Of a stretch of DNA of 64,000 bases, positions 1 to 8,494 are shown piece by piece. A program made the translations under genes and the position numbers. Below the pieces are notes generated by a model. The model was given only the letters and a program-made list of their open reading frames with translations, did no database searches and was not told the origin of the DNA. This stretch comes from Robiginitomaculum sp. (GTDB taxonomy: Bacteria > Pseudomonadota > Alphaproteobacteria > Caulobacterales > Maricaulaceae), in assembly GCA_002733905.1 (NCBI GenBank), contig NVXK01000004.1, forward strand, positions 105,418 through 169,417, written 5' to 3'. How positions within the stretch are numbered: the stretch's first letter is position 1; every line of letters begins with the position of its first letter.

Positions 1-1167
1 CGTATGAATAAACACGATACAGAAGCAAATTCAAAAGCAATCGATAGTCTTCTCAACTATGAAACCGTTAAATATTTCGGCGCAGAAAAGTTTGAAACCA
101 ACCGCTATGATATAGCCATGGAGGGCTACCAAAACGCGGCTATTAAATCACGTAATTCATTGGCAGCCGTAAACATAGGACAGTCGTTTTTGATGAATGC
201 TGGTATTGTGGCCATGATGCTCCTGACCGCGAATGAAATACTTGAAAACCAGATGAGCCTTGGTGATATGACGACAATCACGCTGGTGATGATGAATGTC
301 TATCGACCACTTAACATTCTTGGTTTTGCTTACCGTGAGATTAAACAGGCACTGACAGACATGGAAAAACTGTTTGCCTTGCTCGATATCAGCCCTGAAA
401 TCCAAGACAAAGCCGACGCACATGTTTTGACCAATGTTAAAGGCGATATTGAATTTAAAAACGTAGATTTCCATTATGACCAAGACCGTCCTATCCTCAA
501 AAATGTAAGCTTTTCAATCAAACAGGGCGAGACCGTCGCAATCGTAGGCCCAACTGGGGCAGGCAAGTCGACCTTGTCACGCATTCTGTTTCGTTTTTAC
601 GATATCAATAACGGCAGTGTCACCATTGATGGTCATGATATTCGCGATATTAGCCAAGAAAGCCTACGCGCCGCTATCGGGGTCGTACCACAAGACACGG
701 TTTTGTTTAATGACACGATTGGCTATAATATTGGCTACGCCAAAGGTGGCTCGACCCAAGACGAGATTGAACGGGCCGCGAAATCCGCACAAATTCATGA
801 CTTTATCCTGAAATTACCTGATGGGTATGACACGATGGTGGGAGAGCGCGGCCTTAAACTTTCGGGCGGAGAGAAACAACGCGTTGCAATCGCGAGAACT
901 CTTCTCAAAGACCCTGCAATCCTTATCCTCGACGAAGCCACGTCTGCACTGGACAGTGTGACCGAGAAGCATATCCAAGCCTCTCTCAACGACATTGCCC
1001 AACGCCACACAAGCCTCGTCATCGCCCACAGACTGTCCACAATTATCGACGCTGATAAAATCATCGTCATGGACGACGGCAAAGTCAAAGAAACCGGCAC
1101 TCACAAAGAACTGTTATCTCAAAAAGGGCTTTATCACACCCTGTGGACACAGCAAGAAGACGGGTAA
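1..1167 (+). CDS. Atm1/HMT1-type ABC exporter, 3' part
   Basis: This is the C-terminal part of a fused permease-ATPase ABC exporter; the 5' end lies outside the window and the frame is open from base 1. The visible N-terminal stretch (EANSKAIDSLLNYETVKYF) is characteristic of the Atm1/HMT1 group, mitochondrial-type exporters of glutathione-linked sulfur or metal compounds. The last transmembrane helices are followed by a full nucleotide-binding domain: Walker A GPTGAGKST, signature LSGGEKQR, Walker B ILILDEATSALD and the H-loop AHRLST. It would act as a homodimer in the inner membrane. The family assignment is firm; the exported substrate is not visible from sequence. Confidence 0.9.
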   Translation, partial: RMNKHDTEANSKAIDSLLNYETVKYFGAEKFETNRYDIAMEGYQNAAIKSRNSLAAVNIGQSFLMNAGIVAMMLLTANEILENQMSLGDMTTITLVMMNVYRPLNILGFAYREIKQALTDMEKLFALLDISPEIQDKADAHVLTNVKGDIEFKNVDFHYDQDRPILKNVSFSIKQGETVAIVGPTGAGKSTLSRILFRFYDINNGSVTIDGHDIRDISQESLRAAIGVVPQDTVLFNDTIGYNIGYAKGGSTQDEIERAAKSAQIHDFILKLPDGYDTMVGERGLKLSGGEKQRVAIARTLLKDPAILILDEATSALDSVTEKHIQASLNDIAQRHTSLVIAHRLSTIIDADKIIVMDDGKVKETGTHKELLSQKGLYHTLWTQQEDG

Positions 1168-1245
1168 TACTCGATTTTTTCCCTGTATGTTTTCCGATAG
1201 ATGTGACAAAAGGCCAAGTTCTAATAGAGAAGAGGCTAGCTCGTC

Positions 1246-2379
1246 ATGACATTTTCGCCAAACGCATCTGAGTTCGAGATATTTCTACCAACACCGCCAG
1301 GGTTGGAGGCTTTGCTGTTGCAAGAAGTCAAACAAGCTGGCTTTAAACGCGCAGAATCGATACGCGGTGGTGTAACGATTTGGGGTGGCTGGCCCGAAGT
1401 ATGGCGTGCGAATTTAACATTGCGCGGTGCGTCTAAAGTTCTTGCGCGTATTGGGACGTTTCGTGCCTTTCATCTTGCTCAACTTGATAAACGGTCTCGA
1501 AAATTCCCTTGGGGTGATATTCTCTCGCCCGGACTGATTGTGAAAGTCGAAGTCGTCACCAACAGAAAAAGTAAAATTTACCATGCTGGCGCCGCCGTAG
1601 AGAGGCTTGAGCGCGCAATCTCGGAAGAATTTGACGCGACCATAGCAAAATCTATGGACGAAGCTCAAATCGTATTCAAAGTCCGCATTGATGATAATAA
1701 TGTATTGATCTCGGTCGATACTTCTGGTGAAGTCTTGCACAAACGTGGCCATAAACAGGCAATGGGCAAAGCGCCAATGCGTGAAACCATGGCGGCGCTG
1801 TTATTACGGGCGTGTCAGTATAACGGCAATGAGCCTGTGCTTGACCCAATGTGTGGCTCTGGAACGTTTTTGATCGAGGCAGCGGAGATTTCGCGTAATA
1901 TGATGGCAGGCCGCGCCCGTGAATTTGCCTTTGAAAAACTTGCTACATATGATTCTGCCGCTGTGCAAAAAATACGTGACAATTGGAAAACACGCGAGAG
2001 CACACAGCATTTCTATGGCTCAGACCGTAATGTCAATGTTATCGGGTTTTCAAATGCCAATGCAGAACGTGCAGGCATTTCTGATATGTGCACATTTACG
2101 CCCGTGCCAATCAGCAAGCTTGAGCGCCCTGACGGCCCCGCTGGCCTTGTGATCGTCAACCCTCCTTATGGAGCGAGAATCGGCAAGAAAAAGGATTTGT
2201 TCGCCCTTTACGGTGCGTTTGGTGACGTCATGCGCGAACAGTTTAGAGGGTGGCGCGTAGGGATGGTGACATCGGACGCGCAATTGGCAAAAGCGACGAA
2301 ACTACCATGGTTGCCAATGGGCGATCCGATTGCTCACGGTGGTCTGAAAATCAATTTGTACCGTACCGATATACTATAG
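1246..2379 (+). CDS. THUMP-domain class I SAM-dependent RNA methyltransferase (RlmL/YcbY-like)
   Basis: The 377-residue product begins with the LPTPPGLEALLLQEV motif of THUMP-containing RNA methyltransferases. A THUMP RNA-binding region follows, then a Rossmann methyltransferase domain with the SAM-binding motif DPMCGSGTFLIEAAEI and the catalytic NPPYG motif typical of N-methylation of guanine or adenine. This is the architecture of the single-domain RlmL/Trm14 group that modifies rRNA or tRNA; it lacks the second RlmK-like domain of E. coli RlmKL. The ATG follows a GAGG at a rather long spacing. The gene stands alone after the ABC exporter. The target nucleoside cannot be told from sequence. 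Confidence 0.88.
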   Translation: MTFSPNASEFEIFLPTPPGLEALLLQEVKQAGFKRAESIRGGVTIWGGWPEVWRANLTLRGASKVLARIGTFRAFHLAQLDKRSRKFPWGDILSPGLIVKVEVVTNRKSKIYHAGAAVERLERAISEEFDATIAKSMDEAQIVFKVRIDDNNVLISVDTSGEVLHKRGHKQAMGKAPMRETMAALLLRACQYNGNEPVLDPMCGSGTFLIEAAEISRNMMAGRAREFAFEKLATYDSAAVQKIRDNWKTRESTQHFYGSDRNVNVIGFSNANAERAGISDMCTFTPVPISKLERPDGPAGLVIVNPPYGARIGKKKDLFALYGAFGDVMREQFRGWRVGMVTSDAQLAKATKLPWLPMGDPIAHGGLKINLYRTDIL

Positions 2380-2462
2380 TTTTATGGGTAATGAGTGGAA
2401 TACGTCGGATGATAAGCGTTGATTGTTGACGGAAAATAGCTAATGCTTCCAAAACGTAATGA

Positions 2463-2480
2463 GCAGTATTTATATACTGC
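2463..2480. promoter_or_regulatory. Inverted repeat upstream of the TetR gene, candidate autoregulatory operator
   Basis: A perfect inverted repeat with 7-base arms (GCAGTAT ... ATACTGC) and a 4-base spacer ends 30 bases before the TetR-family start codon. Spacing, symmetry and position are those of a TetR-family operator. This is inferred from geometry only. Confidence 0.45.
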
Positions 2481-2509
2481 GCCACAAATTCAATGTTAGG
2501 GCTTGAGTT

Positions 2510-3142
2510 ATGGTTGTTTTGACACAACGTGCGCCGATACAGGTGCCAAAGCAAAAACGTTCGCGTGAGACGTATGAGAATTTACTGTCTGCCGCTGGGA
2601 ATGTATTGCGTGAAGAAGGCTTTGAGAGTCTGACCACAAATACGATTGTTGAGAGGGCGGGCCTGACCCCACCCGCATTTTACCGCTATTTTGTTGATAA
2701 ATTTGATATTCTCACCGTACTCGGCAAACGTTTGATGGATGTGCAAAACACAGTGGTCGAGGATATTCTTGACGCAAGCGACGAGCCAGAGAATTTCGCC
2801 ACCACTGTAGCACAATTAGAAGATATTCTACGCCTGACATTGAAATGCACAGAGGATTTTGTTGGTGGCCCGTGGGTCATGCGGAGCCTACGTGCTGTTC
2901 CGTCTTTGCAAAACATTCGCACAGATTCACATATAAAAATGGCAAATGCGATTTGTGATGGGTATTTGAAATTTCATCCAAAAGCAAAGCGCTCTGAAAT
3001 ATATCACCAAGCGCGGCTTTCTATTGAAATCGGCTATGCGGCTCTAGAGCTTATCTTCGATGAACCAAATATTGATCGTGACTGTATCATCCAAAACACC
3101 GCAATTGCTATTGATGCGTTTTATTTAACCCCACCTTTATAA
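2510..3142 (+). CDS. TetR family transcriptional regulator
   Basis: The 210-residue protein has an N-terminal TetR helix-turn-helix (residues about 18-65: RETYENLLSAAGNVLREEGFESLTTNTIVERAGLTPPAFYRYFVDKFDIL), with the PAFYRYF recognition helix typical of the family. The C-terminal ligand-binding half is helical and shows no recognisable ligand class. A perfect inverted repeat lies 30 bases upstream, so autoregulation is likely. The neighbour downstream is a convergent nitroreductase gene, so its target is not obvious from context; the divergently or adjacently placed genes are housekeeping. The family call is firm and the regulon is unknown. Confidence 0.88.
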   Translation: MVVLTQRAPIQVPKQKRSRETYENLLSAAGNVLREEGFESLTTNTIVERAGLTPPAFYRYFVDKFDILTVLGKRLMDVQNTVVEDILDASDEPENFATTVAQLEDILRLTLKCTEDFVGGPWVMRSLRAVPSLQNIRTDSHIKMANAICDGYLKFHPKAKRSEIYHQARLSIEIGYAALELIFDEPNIDRDCIIQNTAIAIDAFYLTPPL

Positions 3143-3167
3143 CCCGACATTGTTAGGCTGAAATAAA

Positions 3168-3860
3168 TCACTCTGCTATTGTTGCAATTTCAGTCAATGG
3201 TTTCTTATATTTCGCGACTTTCGGAACCGTAGCATGCGGCGCAGGGTGACCCACAGCAATAATCATTGTTGGTTTCTCGGACTTGGGCCTATCAAACAAG
3301 ACGTTGAGGAATTTCATCGGGTTTGGCGTATGTGTCAGCGTTGAAAGCCCTGCATGATGCAGTGCTGCAAGCAAAAATCCCGTCGCGATTCCGACGCTCT
3401 CTGGCACATAGTAGTTTTTATAACGCGTGCCATCATCAAATTCGCCCCATTTTTGAGCAAAGACAAGAATAAGCCAAGGGGCAATATCGAGATGGGGCTT
3501 GTCAGCATTCGTGCCAATAGGCTCCAGTGCTTTAATCCACTCATCACTGGCCCCACCGTCATAAAAACGGCGCTCTTCTTCTTCAGCCGCCAGTCGGATT
3601 TTGTGTTTTAGCTCTGGGTTGGAAACGGCGACAAAATGCCACGGCTGATGATTAGCACCGCTTGGGGCCGTACCCGCCGTTCGAATACAGTCTTCAATCG
3701 TTGATCTTGGGATAGGGCGGTCAATGAAATCACGCACAGTATGGCGCGTTTTCATTCTCTTATAAAATGCTTTGGCCTCTGCAACGACTTGCACGTCCGA
3801 ATAATCAACACGGTCTGGTAAACCTATGGCTTCATAACTGATGTGTTCTTTGGCAAACAT
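3168..3860 (-). CDS. Nitroreductase family protein
   Basis: The product is an FMN-dependent nitroreductase-fold protein. The motifs RHTVRDFIDRPIPRSTIEDCIRTAGTAPSGANHQPWHFVAV (FMN-binding N-terminal region) and the C-terminal IIAVGHPAP are diagnostic. The ORF can open at 3941, but the internal ATG at 3860 (MFAKEHISYE) has a good AAGGGA ribosome-binding site 6-8 bases upstream, so I use the shorter form of about 230 residues. Such proteins reduce nitro compounds, quinones or enones with NAD(P)H in the cytoplasm. It is convergent with the TetR gene. The substrate is unknown. Confidence 0.88.
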   Translation of the reverse strand: MFAKEHISYEAIGLPDRVDYSDVQVVAEAKAFYKRMKTRHTVRDFIDRPIPRSTIEDCIRTAGTAPSGANHQPWHFVAVSNPELKHKIRLAAEEEERRFYDGGASDEWIKALEPIGTNADKPHLDIAPWLILVFAQKWGEFDDGTRYKNYYVPESVGIATGFLLAALHHAGLSTLTHTPNPMKFLNVLFDRPKSEKPTMIIAVGHPAPHATVPKVAKYKKPLTEIATIAE

Positions 3861-3980
3861 AGTATATCCCTTGTTCTTTTGGATAAGGCTATCATGTTTT
3901 TGGAGGAATGGCATTGTGTATAAATAGGCAATAGACGGCATATAAATACGGCGAGGCAGTATTCTGAAAGCCCTAAGGGG

Positions 3981-4532
3981 CTATTGCTTGTTTTCGGTTA
4001 GCCTTTTCACGACTAAAGTCGATACAATGATAACGATAATGATGAGGGAAACTCTCGGCATATAGGTTTTCACAGATTCGCCCATAACTTCACCAAGCAT
4101 ATGAAACCCTGCGAAAATCAAACTGATGAAAAGAATTGCCGAAAATGAAATGCTAAGCCAGTATTTAATATAGGGAACGCCAAAAAAACCTGCGGCTAAA
4201 TAAGTGGGGATGCGCGCGAAGGGAATAAACCTCACGCCGACAAGCGTTCTGACGCTATTTTCGACGATTGCTTTCTTTAGTTTTAGTGTACGCGCGTGAT
4301 TTGCATATTTTTTCGCCCATTTATGGTGTTTTGCCGCCCACCCAAGCCAATATTTCCACGAATCACTAGCAATAAGGCCAATGGAAATCGCAATAAAGAT
4401 AGGAATCCAGTGCTGAGATTGCGTAACAGAGAGGCTTGCAGCCCAAATTACAGCGCTATCCTCTTGTACAAATGGCGCGATGATCAGGCCAAAATAAAAC
4501 AGCCACATATGAGGATCAGTGAAAAACTCCAT
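3981..4532 (-). CDS. DedA family (SNARE-associated/VTT domain) membrane protein
   Basis: A 183-residue inner-membrane protein with several hydrophobic helices. The central VRTLVGVRFIPFARIPTYLAAGFFGVPYIKYW matches the conserved [FY]xRFxPxxR...AG segment of DedA/VTT proteins, and an acidic residue sits in the early membrane segment (APFVQEDSAVIWAA). DedA proteins are lipid scramblases or transporters involved in undecaprenyl-phosphate or phospholipid recycling and membrane homeostasis. The start is supported by GGGA eight bases upstream of the ATG. It is a monocistronic gene on the minus strand between a nitroreductase and tig. Which lipid it handles is not visible. Confidence 0.85.
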   Translation of the reverse strand: MEFFTDPHMWLFYFGLIIAPFVQEDSAVIWAASLSVTQSQHWIPIFIAISIGLIASDSWKYWLGWAAKHHKWAKKYANHARTLKLKKAIVENSVRTLVGVRFIPFARIPTYLAAGFFGVPYIKYWLSISFSAILFISLIFAGFHMLGEVMGESVKTYMPRVSLIIIVIIVSTLVVKRLTENKQ

Positions 4533-4736
4533 GTATTTCCCTTTTTAGGCCTTGTTTTGCGTCGTTTTTACCATGAAAGCTTGGCATATGTGAAAGGATT
4601 TGAAAAGCCCGTTGCACAATCGTTTAAGCCGTGACATAAGGCGCGACACAAAGGCCACATTTTATGTGGATATTATGGGTAATTATCGCTGTCATTATAT
4701 GTATATGTGCCAGCCAATTTAAATTTGGACGTGAAA

Positions 4737-6077
4737 ATGCAAGTAAAAGAACTTAAATCAGAAGGCTTAAGCCGCTCTTTCGCTATTACGATTTCTAAAG
4801 AAGATCTCGCGACAAAACTTGAAGCAAAGATCAAAGAAATGCAGCCTCAGGTGAATTTAAAAGGTTTCCGTAAAGGCAAAGTACCTACGAGCCATATCCG
4901 TAAAATGTTTGGTCAATCCATCATGAACGATATTGTGCAAGAATCTGTAACAGAAGCGACACAAAAAACGCTAGAAGATAATAAAATCCGTCCAGCGGGT
5001 CAGCCAGACATCGATCTGCGCGCGAACGGTGAAGACGTAACGAAAGGTAAAGCTGATCTTGAGTACACACTCAGTGTTGAAACTATTCCTGAATTCGAAC
5101 CTGTCGATCCAAAAACATTGAAATTCACACGTTTGGTAACAAAACTCGACGACAAAGCCGTTGACGAGCAACTTGCTGAACTTGCCAAAGGCCAAGTGAA
5201 CTACAAGAAAAAAGCAAAAACTGCGAAATCTAAGAAAGACGACGCTGTATTAATCAACTTTATTGGTCGTGTAGACGGCGAAGCGTTTGACGGCGGCACA
5301 ATGGACGGACATCAACTCGTTCTCGGTTCTGGTACATTTATCCCGGGGTTCGAAGATCAATTGATCGGCGTGAAAGCTGGCGATAAATTGGATGTTGCCG
5401 TTACTTTCCCTGCTGAATACCAAGTTGAAGCCCTTGCAGGCAAAGAAGCTGTGTTCGAAACTGAAGTTCTTGAAGTTCAAGGCGCAAAAGATGCAGAAAT
5501 TGACGATGAATTCGCTAAGAAATTCGGCATGGATGATCTCGCGGCTTTAAGAGAAGCTGTGAGCAAACAGGCTGAGGGTGAATTAGAACAACAAAGTGCA
5601 ATGAAGCTAAAACGCGCAATTCTTGACGAACTCGACAAGAAACATAAATTCGATCTTCCACCAAAAATGGTTGAAGCTGAATTTGCAAACATTTGGGCGC
5701 AAGTCGAAAAAGAAAAAGAAGCGGGTCAGCTTGACGAAGACGACGCTAAGAAATCTGAGAAAAAGCTTAAAGCTGATTATATGAAAATTGCTGAGCGTCG
5801 TGTACGCCTTGGTCTCGTGCTTGCGGAAATCGGCGCCAAAGCTGAAATTCAAATCACGAATGAAGAACTACAGCAATCGATTGTCGCTGAAGCGCGTCGT
5901 TACCCCGGCCAAGAACAGCAAGTTATTGAGTTCTATCAAAAGAACCCAGAAGCTGTCGCGCAAATGCGTGCACCGATCTTTGAAGAAAAATCAGTGGCTT
6001 TCATTATTGAAAATGCAAAAGTCACAGATAAAACAGTCAGCCGTGACGAGTTATTTGAAGACGACGACATGATCTAG
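4737..6077 (+). CDS. tig: Trigger factor, ribosome-associated chaperone and peptidyl-prolyl isomerase
   Basis: Trigger factor binds ribosomal protein uL23 at the exit tunnel and shields nascent chains. All three parts are present: the ribosome-binding N-domain with the GFRKGKVP signature (about residues 43-50), the FKBP-type PPIase domain (DGEAFDGGTMDGHQLVLGSGTFIPGFEDQLIG), and a long charged helical C-domain. Length (446 residues) is normal. The ORF track starts at a GTG at 4707, but the ATG at 4737 begins the usual MQVKELKSEGLSRSF and is preferred. It precedes clpP, clpX and lon in the same direction, the standard proteobacterial order, with its own terminator after it. Confidence 0.97.
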   Translation: MQVKELKSEGLSRSFAITISKEDLATKLEAKIKEMQPQVNLKGFRKGKVPTSHIRKMFGQSIMNDIVQESVTEATQKTLEDNKIRPAGQPDIDLRANGEDVTKGKADLEYTLSVETIPEFEPVDPKTLKFTRLVTKLDDKAVDEQLAELAKGQVNYKKKAKTAKSKKDDAVLINFIGRVDGEAFDGGTMDGHQLVLGSGTFIPGFEDQLIGVKAGDKLDVAVTFPAEYQVEALAGKEAVFETEVLEVQGAKDAEIDDEFAKKFGMDDLAALREAVSKQAEGELEQQSAMKLKRAILDELDKKHKFDLPPKMVEAEFANIWAQVEKEKEAGQLDEDDAKKSEKKLKADYMKIAERRVRLGLVLAEIGAKAEIQITNEELQQSIVAEARRYPGQEQQVIEFYQKNPEAVAQMRAPIFEEKSVAFIIENAKVTDKTVSRDELFEDDDMI

Positions 6078-6101
6078 GAGGCTAAGCCTCATATTTATAA
6101 A

Positions 6102-6131
6102 AGCCTCGCAATTCTTGCGGGGCTTTTTTTT
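6102..6131 (+). terminator. Rho-independent terminator after tig
   Basis: A 9-bp stem (AGCCTCGCA / TGCGGGGCT, one G-T wobble) with a 5-base loop is followed by a run of T. It separates tig transcription from clpP. Confidence 0.85.
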
Positions 6132-6278
6132 GCCTATTTTTCTTAAATAATAGGGTAGGGTCTTGAAATTTAATTTGGAATGTAAATATAGAAGTAACTT
6201 CTCTACTGGTATGTAGAGATCAAGAGATTCGTTTTGGTGGGCGGCTTGCCCGTACTGTACAGTTTAAGGAATATAAAT

Positions 6279-6899
6279 ATGCAAGATCCTCAAGAATTAT
6301 TGATGGGCCTCGTGCCAATGGTCGTTGAACAGTCATCACGCGGTGAGCGGAGCTATGATATTTTCTCTCGCCTTTTAAAAGACCGTATTATTTTTCTAAC
6401 AGGCCCAGTCGAAGATGGCATGGCGAGTTTGATTACGGCTCAGCTTTTATTCCTCGAATCTGAAAACCCGAAAAAAGAAATTTACATGTATATAAATTCG
6501 CCTGGTGGTCATGTGACGTCTGGCATGGCGATCTATGATACGATGCAGTATATTAAATCCCCAGTTTCGACTGTTTGTATCGGACAGGCAGCTTCTATGG
6601 GATCTCTGCTTTTGTGTGCAGGTGAAAAAGACATGCGCGTGGCACTACCAAATGCGCGCATCATGGTGCATCAACCTTCAGGCGGTTTCCGTGGTCAGGC
6701 ATCAGATATTGAACGTCACGCAGCTGATATTGTTGCTTTGAAAAGACGTCTTAACGAAATTTATGTCAAACATACAGGCAATAAATACGCAATGATCGAA
6801 AAGACATTGGACCGGGATCACTTTATGACAGCCGAAGAAACAAAAGCATTTGGTATAGTCGATCATGTGTACACAACACGCGAGGACGCGAAAACTTAG
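6279..6899 (+). CDS. clpP: ATP-dependent Clp protease proteolytic subunit ClpP
   Basis: ClpP forms the double-heptamer serine protease chamber that degrades proteins unfolded by ClpX or ClpA. The catalytic triad is readable: Ser in GQAASMGS, His in MVHQPSGG and Asp in the RDHFMTAEE region. The ORF opens at 6234, but the ATG at 6279 ([33 protein letters not shown]) has AAGGA eight bases upstream and gives the usual 206 residues. It is followed after about 160 bases by clpX, so the two are probably co-expressed or adjacently promoted. Confidence 0.97.
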   Translation: MQDPQELLMGLVPMVVEQSSRGERSYDIFSRLLKDRIIFLTGPVEDGMASLITAQLLFLESENPKKEIYMYINSPGGHVTSGMAIYDTMQYIKSPVSTVCIGQAASMGSLLLCAGEKDMRVALPNARIMVHQPSGGFRGQASDIERHAADIVALKRRLNEIYVKHTGNKYAMIEKTLDRDHFMTAEETKAFGIVDHVYTTREDAKT

Positions 6900-6909
6900 G
6901 CCTATTTTG

Positions 6910-6921
6910 GCACATATGTGC
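6910..6921. promoter_or_regulatory. 12-bp perfect palindrome between clpP and clpX
   Basis: GCACATATGTGC is a perfect dyad 10 bases after the clpP stop. It could be a protein-binding site or part of a weak hairpin; it lacks a following T-run so it is not a clear terminator. Function is unknown. Confidence 0.25.
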
Positions 6922-7055
6922 ATAAAGATAGGATTTAATAAGGTTTTTGTAATAAAAAGGCTGTATCAGCACGTTAAAAATAAGCTGTAGGCGGCACGAC
7001 CCTTGCATATTGATTGAAAAGTCAGTCATAATGACGGGGTGAATTGGAGTGGATT

Positions 7056-8321
7056 ATGAGTAAATCAAGCGGAACAGATTCAAAGAACACATTATATTGT
7101 TCTTTCTGTGGTAAAAGTCAGCATGAAGTTAGAAAACTAATTGCTGGGCCAAGCGTGTTTATTTGTGATGAATGTGTCGAGCTTTGCATGGATATCATCC
7201 GTGAAGAAGGCAAGGCAAGTATTTCAAAAGACAGGGAAGGCGTACCAACACCGCAAGAAATTTGTGACACACTCGATGATTATGTTATCGGTCAATATCA
7301 TGCAAAACGTGTATTGTCAGTTGCCGTGCATAATCATTATAAACGCCTGCATCATGCAGGAAGTACAGGTGATGTAGAGCTTGCAAAATCAAACATTTTG
7401 CTCGTAGGGCCAACAGGTTGTGGTAAAACACTTCTTGCCCAAACACTTGCACGTATTTTGGATGTTCCTTTTACAATGGCTGACGCAACAACATTGACCG
7501 AAGCAGGTTATGTTGGTGAAGACGTTGAGAATATCATTCTTAAACTTCTCCAATCTGCGGATTATAATGTTGAGCGCGCGCAACGTGGTATTGTCTATAT
7601 TGATGAAGTTGATAAAATTAGTCGTAAATCTGATAATCCGTCAATTACACGCGATGTTTCAGGTGAGGGCGTGCAACAAGCTTTACTCAAGATTATGGAA
7701 GGTACTGTTGCCTCTGTACCGCCACAAGGCGGTCGTAAGCACCCACAACAAGAATTTTTACAGGTTGATACTACCAATATTTTGTTTGTCGTAGGCGGCG
7801 CATTTGCAGGCCTTGATAAAGTGATCGCAAAACGCGGTAATAAAGCCAGTATTGGTTTTGGTGGTGAGATTAAAGAGGCAGAAGAGCGCCTGACGGGGGA
7901 AATTCTTCAAGGCGTCGAGCCTGAAGATCTCGTGAAATTTGGCCTTATCCCTGAATTTGTAGGTCGTCTACCGGTAATCGCAACGTTGACCGATCTGGAC
8001 GAAGATGCGCTCGTAACTATTCTTAGTCAGCCGAAAAACGCGCTCGTGAAACAATATCAACTTTTGTTTGATATGGAAGGCGTTCGCCTTAGTTTTAACG
8101 AGGAAGCTCTTCGTGCGATTGCCAAAAAAGCGATTGCCCGTAAAACAGGCGCACGTGGATTGCGTTCTATTCTCGAAAATATTTTGCTTGATACAATGTA
8201 TGATCTTCCGACCTATGAAGGCGTAGAAGAGATTGTCATTAATGCTGAGGTTGTCAATGGCAGCGCGAAACCATTATTAATTTATGCAAAAAAACAAAAG
8301 AAGGCTGATAAAGCGTCTTAA
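7056..8321 (+). CDS. clpX: ATP-dependent Clp protease ATP-binding subunit ClpX
   Basis: ClpX is the AAA+ hexameric unfoldase that feeds ClpP. The N-terminal C4 zinc-binding domain is present (YCSFCGKSQ ... CDECVELC), followed by Walker A GPTGCGKT, Walker [11 protein letters not shown], the IGF-type loop for ClpP docking (IGFGGE) and the C-terminal small domain ([11 protein letters not shown]). I prefer the ATG at 7056, which follows GGAGTGG, over the upstream TTG at 7044. Length of about 421 residues is normal. It sits between clpP and lon. Confidence 0.97.
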   Translation: MSKSSGTDSKNTLYCSFCGKSQHEVRKLIAGPSVFICDECVELCMDIIREEGKASISKDREGVPTPQEICDTLDDYVIGQYHAKRVLSVAVHNHYKRLHHAGSTGDVELAKSNILLVGPTGCGKTLLAQTLARILDVPFTMADATTLTEAGYVGEDVENIILKLLQSADYNVERAQRGIVYIDEVDKISRKSDNPSITRDVSGEGVQQALLKIMEGTVASVPPQGGRKHPQQEFLQVDTTNILFVVGGAFAGLDKVIAKRGNKASIGFGGEIKEAEERLTGEILQGVEPEDLVKFGLIPEFVGRLPVIATLTDLDEDALVTILSQPKNALVKQYQLLFDMEGVRLSFNEEALRAIAKKAIARKTGARGLRSILENILLDTMYDLPTYEGVEEIVINAEVVNGSAKPLLIYAKKQKKADKAS

Positions 8322-8494
8322 TCGACAGTTTTAAGCCGAATTTCCCCATTTAATGCAGCGCAAAGGCTTGATATTAAGTGGGGGATGCCCATCTTGCTTA
8401 GACACATCTTGTACAAACAGGATGTGCTATTGGATAAGCCGAAATTGCTAAGAACAGTTTGTGAAAACCTATTCTTTTATATGGAAATCGTAAG

